Assembly (NCBI GenBank): GCA_024398515.1
Contig: JAKSIZ010000001.1
Location: 62,001-126,000 of the forward strand
Reading direction: 5' to 3'
DNA length: 64,000 bases
DNA from: Bacteroidaceae bacterium
GTDB taxonomy: Bacteria > Bacteroidota > Bacteroidia > Bacteroidales > Bacteroidaceae
Position numbers and translations under genes: made by a program. Numbering within the stretch: the stretch's first letter is position 1; every line of letters starts with the position of its first letter. A model generated the notes under the pieces. It ran no database searches and was not told the DNA's origin. It saw only the letters and a list, made by a program, of their open reading frames with translations. Positions 57,099 through 64,000 of the stretch are shown piece by piece.

Positions 57099-58505
57099 TT
57101 AAAACTTGAAATAATTCTTTGCGTTATTGTAAGAGATATCCTGAACCATCTTTGCTAACTGATCCATTTCTGTATCAGGTATCAAGCCGTTCTCAACATC
57201 GTTGCCAAGCAGGTTGCAAAGCAAACGACGGAAGTATTCGTGACGTGGATATGACAGGAACGAACGTGAATCGGTCAACATTCCAACGAAACGACTCAGC
57301 AAGCCGAGCACTGAGAGAGCATTCATCTGACGTGTCATTCCGTCGAGTTGATCGTTGAACCACCATCCTGAACCGAATTGAATCTTACCTGGGCATGAAC
57401 CATCCTGGAAGTTGCCAAGCATTGTGGCAATGACTTCGTTGGCGCAAGGGTTCAATGTATAGAGGATTGTGCGCGTAAGCTTGCCCTCAGCGTTAAGGCG
57501 ATTGAGGAACTTACTCATTGCACGTGCCGTTGTAAATTCACCGATTGAATCGAAACCAGTGTCAGGACCAAGCTGCTTGTACATCAAATCATTGTTGTCG
57601 CGGATTGCGCCATAATGGAATTGCTGTGTCCAATCAGCCTCTGCATCCATCTCGGCCATCTTGAAGAGGAAGCAATGTTTATACTGACGCTGCTCATAAA
57701 CGCTCAGTTCCTTGCCGCTCATTGCCTTTGCAAAGATGGTCTCAATCTCTGCATCGGTGTATGGTTCGTCGTAGAATTCTTCTATACCATGGTCGCTCAG
57801 GCGGCATCCCATAGAGTGGAAGAAGTCGTGACGTTTCTTCAATGCATCGAGCATATCCTTGAAAGTCGTGATAGTCACACCTGCAACTTCGCCCAACTGA
57901 TTGACGTAAGCAGGGAACTCAGGTTTCTCTATGTTCATCGCCTTGTCTGGTCGCCATGCTGGAATCATCTTTACTTCAAAGCCGCTTTCTGCTGTCTGCT
58001 TGTGGTAACGAAGGTCATCAACTGGGTCGTCTGTAGTGCAAACACACTCCACATTATACCTACGCATAAATCCACGAGCGGTATAGTTAGGGTCGTTGAG
58101 AAGTTTATCATTACACTCGTCGAATATCTCCTTTGCTGTTTCTGGCTTCAAGAGTTTGTTGATACCAAAGGCTGTCTTGAGTTCAAGATGCGTCCAATGA
58201 TACAATGGATTACGGAAAGTATAAGGCACAGTCTCTGCCCATTTCTCAAACTTTTCCCAGTCTGTAGTGTCCTTGCCAGTGCAATATCGTTCGTCAACGC
58301 CGTTTGTACGCATTGCTCTCCACTTATAGTGGTCGCCACCAAGCCATATTTCGGTGATTGATTTGAACTTGTGGTCATCGGCAACCATCTTTGGAATCAA
58401 GTGACAGTGATAGTCGATAATTGGCATCTTTGCCGCATAATTGTGATACAATTCCTGTGCTGTTTTTGTTTCAAGCAGGAAGTTCTCATCCATGAACTTT
58501 TTCAT
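57099..58505 (-). CDS. uxaC: Glucuronate/galacturonate isomerase
   Basis: Converts D-glucuronate to fructuronate or D-galacturonate to tagaturonate, 468 residues, an amidohydrolase-fold enzyme. Family segments are PIIDYHCHLIPKMVADD (metal HxH), IWLGGDHYKWRAMR, NALSVLGLLSRFVGMLTDSRSF and YPRHEYFRRLLCNLLGNDVENG near the C-terminus. It is the first gene of an operon with a porin and a phosphatase. With the pectate lyase fusion, KdgF and GH28 elsewhere in the window, it indicates use of galacturonate from pectin. Confidence 0.97.
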   Translation of the reverse strand: MKKFMDENFLLETKTAQELYHNYAAKMPIIDYHCHLIPKMVADDHKFKSITEIWLGGDHYKWRAMRTNGVDERYCTGKDTTDWEKFEKWAETVPYTFRNPLYHWTHLELKTAFGINKLLKPETAKEIFDECNDKLLNDPNYTARGFMRRYNVECVCTTDDPVDDLRYHKQTAESGFEVKMIPAWRPDKAMNIEKPEFPAYVNQLGEVAGVTITTFKDMLDALKKRHDFFHSMGCRLSDHGIEEFYDEPYTDAEIETIFAKAMSGKELSVYEQRQYKHCFLFKMAEMDAEADWTQQFHYGAIRDNNDLMYKQLGPDTGFDSIGEFTTARAMSKFLNRLNAEGKLTRTILYTLNPCANEVIATMLGNFQDGSCPGKIQFGSGWWFNDQLDGMTRQMNALSVLGLLSRFVGMLTDSRSFLSYPRHEYFRRLLCNLLGNDVENGLIPDTEMDQLAKMVQDISYNNAKNYFKF

Positions 58506-58559
58506 AATCCTCGTCTTTAATTATTAAGAATATTGTTACTATATTTATATTTCATGCTG

Positions 58560-58591
58560 CAAAAATAACAATAATTCATCAAATAATCAAA
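58560..58591 (-). promoter_or_regulatory. Promoter of the uxaC operon
   Basis: Minus-strand TATTTTTG (complement of 58560-58567) and TTTG (complement of 58588-58591), spacer 20 bp, 54 bp from the ATG. Confidence 0.6.
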
Positions 58592-58631
58592 AAAAATGCC
58601 ATTCTTTTCCTAAAATCAAAACGAAATTTAT

Positions 58632-58639
58632 TATCTTTG
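58632..58639 (+). promoter_or_regulatory. -7 promoter box of pheS
   Basis: TATCTTTG, 30 bp before the ATG at 58670. It also rules out upstream in-frame start codons at and near 58637, which lie inside the promoter. Confidence 0.6.
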
Positions 58640-58669
58640 CACCACGAAATAATAAAAATCCACAATAAT

Positions 58670-59701
58670 ATGTTAGAGAAGATAGCACAATTACTCGAAG
58701 AAGTGAACGGTCTGACAGCCCAAAACGAAGAACAACTCGAAGCACTTCGATTGAAGTATCTAAGCAAAAAGGGCGAGATAAACAACCTTATGGCAGACTT
58801 CCGCAATGTGCCTGCAGAGCAGAAGAAAGAGGTCGGAATGAAGATAAACGAACTTAAGCAAACTGCATTTGCAAAGATAAACGAACTCAAGGAACAATGC
58901 GAGTCCAAGGAATCAACAGACGAAAGTATTGACCTCACGCGCACTGCATACCCTGTCAACCTCGGTTCACGCCACCCGCTTACAATCGTAAAGAACGAGA
59001 TAATCAACATCTTCGGTCGCATGGGATTCTCACTTGCCGAAGGTCCTGAAGTGGAAGACGACCTCCACGTGTTCACAAAACTGAACTTTGCCGCCGACCA
59101 TCCAGCACGCGACATGCAGGACACATTCTTCGTTGAGACCAATGAAGACGTAATCAAAAACATCATCCTTCGCACGCATACAAGTAGTGTACAGGCACGC
59201 GTGATGGAAAAGACGCAACCTCCTATCCGCGTCATCTGCCCAGGACGAGTATATCGCAACGAGGCAATCTCGGCTCGCGCACACTGTTTCTTCCATCAGA
59301 TTGAAGGACTTTACATCGACAAGAATGTATCGTTCACCGACCTGAAGCAGGTACTCCTCACGTTTGCACGCGAGATGTTCGGCAACGACACAAAGATACG
59401 CCTGCGCCCATCATACTTCCCATTCACCGAACCAAGTGCCGAAATGGACATTTCTTGCAACATCTGCGGCGGCAAGGGATGTGGATTCTGCAAGCACACA
59501 GGATGGGTAGAGATACTCGGTTGCGGAATGGTTGACCCTAACGTGCTCGAAGCATGTGGCATCGACAGCAAGGAATACACAGGTTACGCATTCGGACTCG
59601 GCGTTGAGCGCATCACAAACCTCAAGTATCAAGTCAGCGACCTACGCATGTTCTCCGAAAACGATGTCCGTTTCCTCGAAGAATTCACAGCAGCAAACTA
59701 A
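58670..59701 (+). CDS. pheS: Phenylalanine--tRNA ligase alpha subunit
   Basis: Class II aminoacyl-tRNA synthetase subunit, 343 residues. The N-terminal coiled coil (about 1-85) binds tRNA. The catalytic domain shows GRMGFSLAEGPEVEDDLHVFTKLNFAADHPARDMQDTF in part, PPIRVICPGRVYRNEA (motif 2) and the motif 3 region GYAFGLGVERITNLKY. The CNICGGKGCGFC segment has four cysteines that may bind zinc and is usual in many bacterial PheS proteins. It is a single gene here; pheT is not adjacent downstream, where a terminator and a convergent gene follow. Confidence 0.97.
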   Translation: MLEKIAQLLEEVNGLTAQNEEQLEALRLKYLSKKGEINNLMADFRNVPAEQKKEVGMKINELKQTAFAKINELKEQCESKESTDESIDLTRTAYPVNLGSRHPLTIVKNEIINIFGRMGFSLAEGPEVEDDLHVFTKLNFAADHPARDMQDTFFVETNEDVIKNIILRTHTSSVQARVMEKTQPPIRVICPGRVYRNEAISARAHCFFHQIEGLYIDKNVSFTDLKQVLLTFAREMFGNDTKIRLRPSYFPFTEPSAEMDISCNICGGKGCGFCKHTGWVEILGCGMVDPNVLEACGIDSKEYTGYAFGLGVERITNLKYQVSDLRMFSENDVRFLEEFTAAN

Positions 59702-59740
59702 TTGTAGGAGCAAAGCAAAACAAGCACTCGACAACATTAC

Positions 59741-59790
59741 AGATGCACTCGCAACACATAATAATAAGGTGTGGCGAGTGCATCTTTTTT
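59741..59790 (+). terminator. Intrinsic terminator of pheS
   Basis: AGATGCACTCGC (59741-59752) pairs perfectly with GCGAGTGCATCT (59774-59785), inner ACAC/GTGT extends the stem, and six T follow. It begins 40 bp after the stop. Confidence 0.94.
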
Positions 59791-59813
59791 GCACCCAAAA
59801 CGCTAAATGTCTG

Positions 59814-62207
59814 CTACTGCTTCACATTGACGTCAAGTTGTGGGAATGGGATTTGGATGTTGTGGGCGTTGAGGGCATCATAGACGACCTCACGGATGCG
59901 GCTCTTTGCTACGGTTTGCTGCAAGACACGAACCCAGCATACGACCTTGAGGTCAACACTGCTTTCGCCAAAATCAACAAACAATACGCTGACACCTCTG
60001 CCCTTGTCGATGATTAACTTGTCTTCGCCTTCCATTTTATCTATCAATGCATTCACGGCATCAATGATTATGCGTTCACACTCGTGGACATTTGTACCGT
60101 ATGCCACGCCTATTGGCAGGGTGATAAGTTCCCAACCATGGTTCTTGGTCAGGTTCTTATAGTTCTTTGTGAAGAGCTGAGAGTTCTGGAATGCAATGAC
60201 AGAACCGTCGATAGCCTCAATCATTGTCGAGGTATAGTTCATATCCTCTACCCTTCCGCGAATGCCGTCGATCTCGATCATGTCGCCTATGTGTATGCGA
60301 CCTGTCATAAGCGAAATGCCGTAATAGATGTTTTCGAGTATGTCCTTCGACGCAAAACCGACGCCAGTTGCAAGTCCTCCCGAGATTACTACAAGCCATG
60401 TGTTGCCCACACCGAGCAGATTCATCACTATGACTATGTATATTGCCCAGATGAGAATCTTCAATGCGTTGGTTCCCATGACCGCCTTGTTGCGTTCCAT
60501 GCCCTTTGAGTTTTTCTTGTCGAAATGGAGTTGCAGCACTCGTTTCGCCACATTGAATATGTAACTGAACAGGAAGTATAGCGCCAAGACTTGCACTATG
60601 CGCAGCATACTGAGGTGAAGATTCTTCTGATTCACGAAGTCGTAAGTGAAGATTCCCTTGCATAGGTCGGTCAACTCGAACACTCCTGCAGCCCAATATA
60701 CCGAAAGAAGTACCGACATAACGCCGAGTATAGGCAGCACGGCAGCCTTAATAAAGCCGTAGAGCCACGTCTTTGTGATTGGTGCATTAGGGCCGAAATG
60801 TTTCTTGCCATAGCTTACGAGCAGCTTATACAGGAATGTTATCGTAAGGATACATGTCAATTGCATTATCCACCAGATGAGTACCTGAACGCTGAGCAAC
60901 GTGTATCCTACCCAAGAACTTACGACCGAGAAGATGAAAACGATGAGCGTAATCCAGCTGTACGTGCGGTCTTCACGTTTCAATCCACGTTCCAACTTGC
61001 GTATAATATACCATTGCCACAACGTAAACACTATAAGTACCGGAGGGAAAATAAGGTTTACAAGCACATTAGGAATGAGTATGATGCGGATAATGATTAC
61101 GAACAAACCCATGATTGTGATTGGCATATACACCTTAAATCCGTCTCTTATCTGGTCGCCGTCAAGGCGTATGAGCAGCGAGACGAGTATTACGCTCAGC
61201 AACCACGCATACTCTACCAGCAGCCCAGAAGCCATAATGATGAAGTTTTGCGCCAATACAGCCTTTATTATTGCGAGTATTATGGCAAACGTGATAACCG
61301 TCGAAGCCATGATGATACACGCACGTTTCTTCAGGAACTCCTCTGATGTAAGGCTCTCAGGAAGCCATTTCCTGCGTGCAAGCATAGGCATGAGTATCCT
61401 GATGAGCAGTATGTTGAGCAGCGATGCAACGATACCATAGAAGATAATGATAATAAAAAGTCCTATAATGAAGTTGCCTCCCCACTGGCTTTGAAGGTTT
61501 GAACCATGCAAATACTTCGTGCGAACCGACGATACTGCCATCTTCCAGTACATCGGAAAGTTCTTCAATATGGCGAGATAGTTGTTGTCGCCGTTGACAA
61601 ATATGTTTCTCTGCAGGGCATCATATCTTTCCTTGGCATACAGATGCTGCACCTGCAGGCGTTCCTTCACGGCATTGTTGTTCTCAATGTCGTCCTTATA
61701 CGACGCTAAATTGCTTTGCAGTTGTCGCTGAATTGCCGTTGCAAGCGTCAGGCATACGCTGCGATTTAGCCTGCCTTCTTCCGAAAGGAGCTTCTTTGGC
61801 ATCATCTGAAGGCTGGCAATGAGTCCGTCGTAGCGTTCTATCTCGGTCTCATGCATCTGTATTATCTTGTCGAAAGGCATGCTGCTGCGTTGGAACTCCT
61901 CCCACAGATTGGTTGCTTCGTTGCACGCATACGTCAGGTCGAACACGTAGTCATACTGCTGCGAATAGAGCATCAGGGCGTTTTGGTTGCTCTTCTTCAT
62001 CGTTGCTATGAGAGCATCCTTGGCCTGTTCGCTACGCATCTTCGACATTCCCGACCTTCGTTGCTGCTCCTGATAGTTCTGCGTCAGTTCACTGCGAAGT
62101 ATCTTCAGTGTCTGCTCAAGGTTTGCTTCCTTCAATACTGCGTGGACCGGCACGGCAATGACTGCAAGAATCAGCGATATTATAACGGCAAGTAATCTTC
62201 TGTTCAT
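59814..62207 (-). CDS. Large MscS-family mechanosensitive channel
   Basis: About 797 residues. A signal peptide (RLLAVIISLILAVIAVPVHA) leads a periplasmic, coiled-coil-rich domain (about 25-215). A series of roughly ten membrane helices follows (about 255-620). The MscS pore and beta domain is at about 610-700 (SGGLATGVGFASKDILENIYYG and GDMIEIDGIRGRVEDMNYTST). The C-terminal alpha/beta domain follows. This layout is that of MscK/MscM-like osmotic channels. The frame opens five codons upstream, but MNRRLLAV at 62207 is preferred because the promoter box lies at 62231-62238, almost on top of the earlier start. Convergent with pheS. Confidence 0.9.
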   Translation of the reverse strand: MNRRLLAVIISLILAVIAVPVHAVLKEANLEQTLKILRSELTQNYQEQQRRSGMSKMRSEQAKDALIATMKKSNQNALMLYSQQYDYVFDLTYACNEATNLWEEFQRSSMPFDKIIQMHETEIERYDGLIASLQMMPKKLLSEEGRLNRSVCLTLATAIQRQLQSNLASYKDDIENNNAVKERLQVQHLYAKERYDALQRNIFVNGDNNYLAILKNFPMYWKMAVSSVRTKYLHGSNLQSQWGGNFIIGLFIIIIFYGIVASLLNILLIRILMPMLARRKWLPESLTSEEFLKKRACIIMASTVITFAIILAIIKAVLAQNFIIMASGLLVEYAWLLSVILVSLLIRLDGDQIRDGFKVYMPITIMGLFVIIIRIILIPNVLVNLIFPPVLIVFTLWQWYIIRKLERGLKREDRTYSWITLIVFIFSVVSSWVGYTLLSVQVLIWWIMQLTCILTITFLYKLLVSYGKKHFGPNAPITKTWLYGFIKAAVLPILGVMSVLLSVYWAAGVFELTDLCKGIFTYDFVNQKNLHLSMLRIVQVLALYFLFSYIFNVAKRVLQLHFDKKNSKGMERNKAVMGTNALKILIWAIYIVIVMNLLGVGNTWLVVISGGLATGVGFASKDILENIYYGISLMTGRIHIGDMIEIDGIRGRVEDMNYTSTMIEAIDGSVIAFQNSQLFTKNYKNLTKNHGWELITLPIGVAYGTNVHECERIIIDAVNALIDKMEGEDKLIIDKGRGVSVLFVDFGESSVDLKVVCWVRVLQQTVAKSRIREVVYDALNAHNIQIPFPQLDVNVKQ

Positions 62208-62230
62208 AACCTTTAATTTCATTTTCGCTA

Positions 62231-62259
62231 CAAAGATAAGGAAAATTTACTATTTACAA
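62231..62259 (-). promoter_or_regulatory. Promoter of the MscS-family channel gene
   Basis: Minus-strand TATCTTTG (complement of 62231-62238) and TTG (complement of 62257-62259), spacer 18 bp. The -33 region lies in a short direct repeat of TTTACAA units (62251-62290). Confidence 0.55.
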
Positions 62260-62346
62260 TTTACAATTTACAATTTATTTACAATTTACGTGTATTTTAT
62301 CTCGGTTTAAGCATTGAGTTTCGCAACTCGAACGCTTGATGTTTTG

Positions 62347-62432
62347 AGGACGAACGCTTAACTCGAAAAAAAGTTGTACAACTTTCGTCTGAATGTTGTA
62401 CAACTTTCGCGCGAAAGTTGTACAACTTTTTT
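62347..62432. repeat. Triple-palindrome repeat, copy 6 (diverged arms)
   Basis: Three GTTGTACAAC palindromes with AAA(G)/CTTT edges lie in 62366-62432, spaced about 22 bases apart and separated by CGTCTG and CGCGCG. The left frame GGACGAACGCTTAACTCGAA matches the family. The right frame is not clearly preserved. It lies between the divergent MscS and BASS genes. Confidence 0.8.
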
Positions 62433-62539
62433 CACCCCCAACAGAACATGCTGTAGAGGGGTATCGCACGACTGTCAAAAACCATACGCAGAACCATAAA
62501 AAAATAGTAATTCGTAAATCATAAACAGTAAATTTTTAT

Positions 62540-62547
62540 TACCTTTG
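62540..62547 (+). promoter_or_regulatory. -7 promoter box of the BASS symporter gene
   Basis: TACCTTTG matches TAnnTTTG, 27 bp from the ATG. No -33 box was found. Confidence 0.5.
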
Positions 62548-62574
62548 CATTGCGAAACGGAATGACAATAAAAA

Positions 62575-63423
62575 ATGAATACTATTTGGATCGTACTGCC
62601 AATTTTGACAGTTTTAATGTTTGAGTTAGGACTTAACTTGAAGTGGAACGACTTCAAACTGTTTCGCAATCGTCCCAAGCCTGTGATTGCCGGACTTGTA
62701 GGCCAAATCATTCTCTTGCCTCTCATAGCCTACCTGCTATGCTGGGCAATGCACCTGCCACCACTGTTCGTGATAGGTTTTGTACTAATTGCATGCTCGC
62801 CTGGCGGCAGTTCATCGAACGTTTTCTCAATGCTTGCCAAAGGCGACGTGGCACTATCAGTGTCGCTCACGGCTTGTTCAAGCATCATCACAATGTTTAC
62901 CATCCCTGTCGTCATGGGACTTGTCTGTTCTTCCACCCTCGGCGAAGCGGTTGACATCCACCTCCCTGTAGGCAAATTGCTGATGCAAAACATTGTACTG
63001 ATGTTCGTTCCTATCATTATAGGCATCTTTGTGCGCAAGTCATTCAGCAATGCAGCCGACAAGATTCACAAGGTTCTCTCGAAGGTTGCATTCCCCGCAC
63101 TGATACTTTTGGCATCGGTTTTCTTCATCCAGAACAAGCAAGCCATCATCGACAACTTCATGCAACTCGGTGTTGCAGCAACGTTGTTGCTCATATTCGC
63201 ACTGCTTGCAGGAGGGCTGATATCACGTTGCATCAGACTTTCCGGCAAGGAACGCCGCACAATAATTATAGAAATAGGAATGCAGAATGCAGCACAAGCC
63301 ATTGCCGTAGCATCGTCACCATTCGTATTCGGCAATGACATAATAGCTATCCCCGCCATCATCTACGCCTTGATGATGAACGTCGTGCTGCTAATCTATG
63401 TAGGAATAGTAAAAAGGCGTTAA
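62575..63423 (+). CDS. Bile acid:sodium symporter (BASS) family transporter
   Basis: A 282-residue inner-membrane protein with about nine helices. Family features are FELGLNLKWNDFK near the N-terminus, FVLIACSPGGSSSNVFSMLAKGDVALSVSLT (the crossover motif with its polar sodium-binding residues) and EIGMQNAAQAIAVASS near the C-terminus. BASS members move organic anions such as bile acids, pyruvate, pantoate or 2-ketoacids with sodium, which would fit the sodium gradient made by Nqr. The true substrate is unknown. Convergent with the GH28 gene. Confidence 0.9.
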   Translation: MNTIWIVLPILTVLMFELGLNLKWNDFKLFRNRPKPVIAGLVGQIILLPLIAYLLCWAMHLPPLFVIGFVLIACSPGGSSSNVFSMLAKGDVALSVSLTACSSIITMFTIPVVMGLVCSSTLGEAVDIHLPVGKLLMQNIVLMFVPIIIGIFVRKSFSNAADKIHKVLSKVAFPALILLASVFFIQNKQAIIDNFMQLGVAATLLLIFALLAGGLISRCIRLSGKERRTIIIEIGMQNAAQAIAVASSPFVFGNDIIAIPAIIYALMMNVVLLIYVGIVKRR

Positions 63424-63424
63424 C

Positions 63425-63461
63425 AAAAAAAGCCGAGATTTCGACTTCTCAAAATCTCGGC
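63425..63461 (-). terminator. Terminator downstream of the GH28 gene
   Basis: Minus-strand GCCGAGATTT (63461-63452) pairs with AAATCTCGGC (63441-63432) and is followed by seven T (63431-63425). It is built from the TCGAGAT-type repeat. Confidence 0.8.
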
Positions 63462-63465
63462 AAAG

Positions 63466-63512
63466 CAAAAAAAAATCGAGATCTCGAATACTCGTAATCT
63501 CGAAATCTCGAT
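63466..63512 (-). terminator. Second tandem terminator of the GH28 gene, TCGAG repeat copy 4
   Basis: Minus-strand ATCGAGAT (63512-63505) pairs with ATCTCGAT (63482-63475), then nine T (63474-63466). The interior is further TCGAG units. It lies between the GH28 stop and the first-listed terminator, so the gene has two in series. Confidence 0.65.
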
Positions 63513-63540
63513 AAAAAAAGAAAAAAAATCCGCAATTTTT

Positions 63541-64000
63541 TCACCTTCCTGGCGCAAAACCAGGGATAGTCACCTTATTGTCCGACGGCTCGAACCTGTC
63601 ATATACAATATCCTTCAACGACAGATTGCGGACATTCTCGACGTTCGACACAAACTTGCAAACCTCACCAACGTGAACATCCTCAATGGTTACGCCGTCA
63701 ATCTCGTCGCGACTGTCACCCCTGAGTTCAAACACAGCATCCGTCTGCAAAGCCTTGGCATGGCGAATGGCTATGTTGCGTATCCTTGTTATCTTCGTCT
63801 CAAATGTTGGGACTATATCTCTCCATTGATACAACACGTCGGTATCAATCTCAAACACACGCAGCATCTTTGTTGCCGAGACGTTCTCCACCGTGATGTC
63901 TTCCACGAAACCACCCCTGCGATGATTTGTCTTTATGTAGAACAGACGATAGACCTGATCCGATGAGTTGCAGTCGTGCATATAAATCCTGCGCACGCCA
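63541..64000 (-). CDS. Glycoside hydrolase family 28 polygalacturonase (C-terminal part)
   Basis: The C-terminal 153 residues of a parallel beta-helix pectinase; the rest lies beyond the window end and the frame stays open to base 64000. VRRIYMHDCNSSDQVYRLFYIKTNHRRGGFVEDITVENV, seen here in pieces, contains the IKTNHRRGGFVEDI segment typical of Bacteroidetes GH28 exo-polygalacturonase-like enzymes. The catalytic Asp residues would be upstream of the visible part. It belongs functionally with the pectin genes elsewhere in the window. Confidence 0.88.
   Translation of the reverse strand, partial: GVRRIYMHDCNSSDQVYRLFYIKTNHRRGGFVEDITVENVSATKMLRVFEIDTDVLYQWRDIVPTFETKITRIRNIAIRHAKALQTDAVFELRGDSRDEIDGVTIEDVHVGEVCKFVSNVENVRNLSLKDIVYDRFEPSDNKVTIPGFAPGR

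Overview
The window looks like a chromosomal segment of a Bacteroidales bacterium, most likely a gut or rumen Prevotella-type organism. This is inferred from recurrent promoter boxes of the TAnnTTTG type just upstream of starts, Bacteroidetes-type gene content (Nqr next to Nuo, OmpH-like lipoprotein, M13 lipoprotein peptidase, very large glycine-rich secreted proteins) and plant-polysaccharide genes. No rRNA, tRNA, CRISPR array or classical insertion sequence was recognised.

Layout. 1-2842: end of a Nuo (complex I) operon, nuoM (5' partial) and nuoN. 2905-6460: an M13 lipoprotein peptidase and, divergently, a secreted GIGGG-repeat protein. 6461-10827: an accessory island with a DpnII-like GATC restriction-modification system (Dam-type methyltransferase, DpnII-like endonuclease, and a DpnA-like methyltransferase split by one in-frame TAG). 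Three long cloverleaf-like inverted-repeat elements surround it. They share fold, size and apical sequence, but their stem sequences differ completely. 10828-17920: nqrABCDEF plus nhaC, a sodium circuit. 18063-21889: a glycosyltransferase, a pectate lyase/aldose 1-epimerase fusion and a KdgF-like cupin. 22158-31476: a leu/ilv operon (leuA or cimA, ilvE, ilvD, ilvB, ilvN, ilvC) ending in cstA. Its leader encodes a 27-residue Ile/Leu/Val-rich peptide with mutually exclusive antiterminator and terminator hairpins. 31898-38942: Fic protein, cytidine deaminase, endo/exonuclease/phosphatase protein, beta-helix lipoprotein, mscL, GAPDH, OmpH-like protein and a small membrane protein. 39045-46474: pepD, then a beta-glucan cassette (GH9, GH94 phosphorylase, GPH symporter). 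47301-55126: a 1987-residue YGGG-repeat surface protein and a DegP/HtrA protease. 55208-64000: inositol monophosphatase, porin and uxaC in one operon, then pheS, a large MscS channel, a BASS symporter and the end of a GH28 polygalacturonase.

How the genes fit together. Pectin use is scattered over the window: the PL/epimerase fusion, KdgF, UxaC and GH28. Cellodextrin use is grouped at 40715-46474. Energy metabolism combines a proton-type Nuo complex with a sodium-pumping Nqr and an NhaC antiporter.

The intergenic DNA carries several dispersed repeat families: (i) the cloverleaf elements; (ii) six copies of an element with two or three small palindromes inside an inverted-repeat frame; (iii) two copies of an element with a strictly alternating CG tract; (iv) TCGAGAT-rich simple palindromes; (v) an AAGGTC palindrome. 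Family identities come from recognising motifs by eye and no database search was run. The repeats, hairpins and covariation are read directly from the bases.
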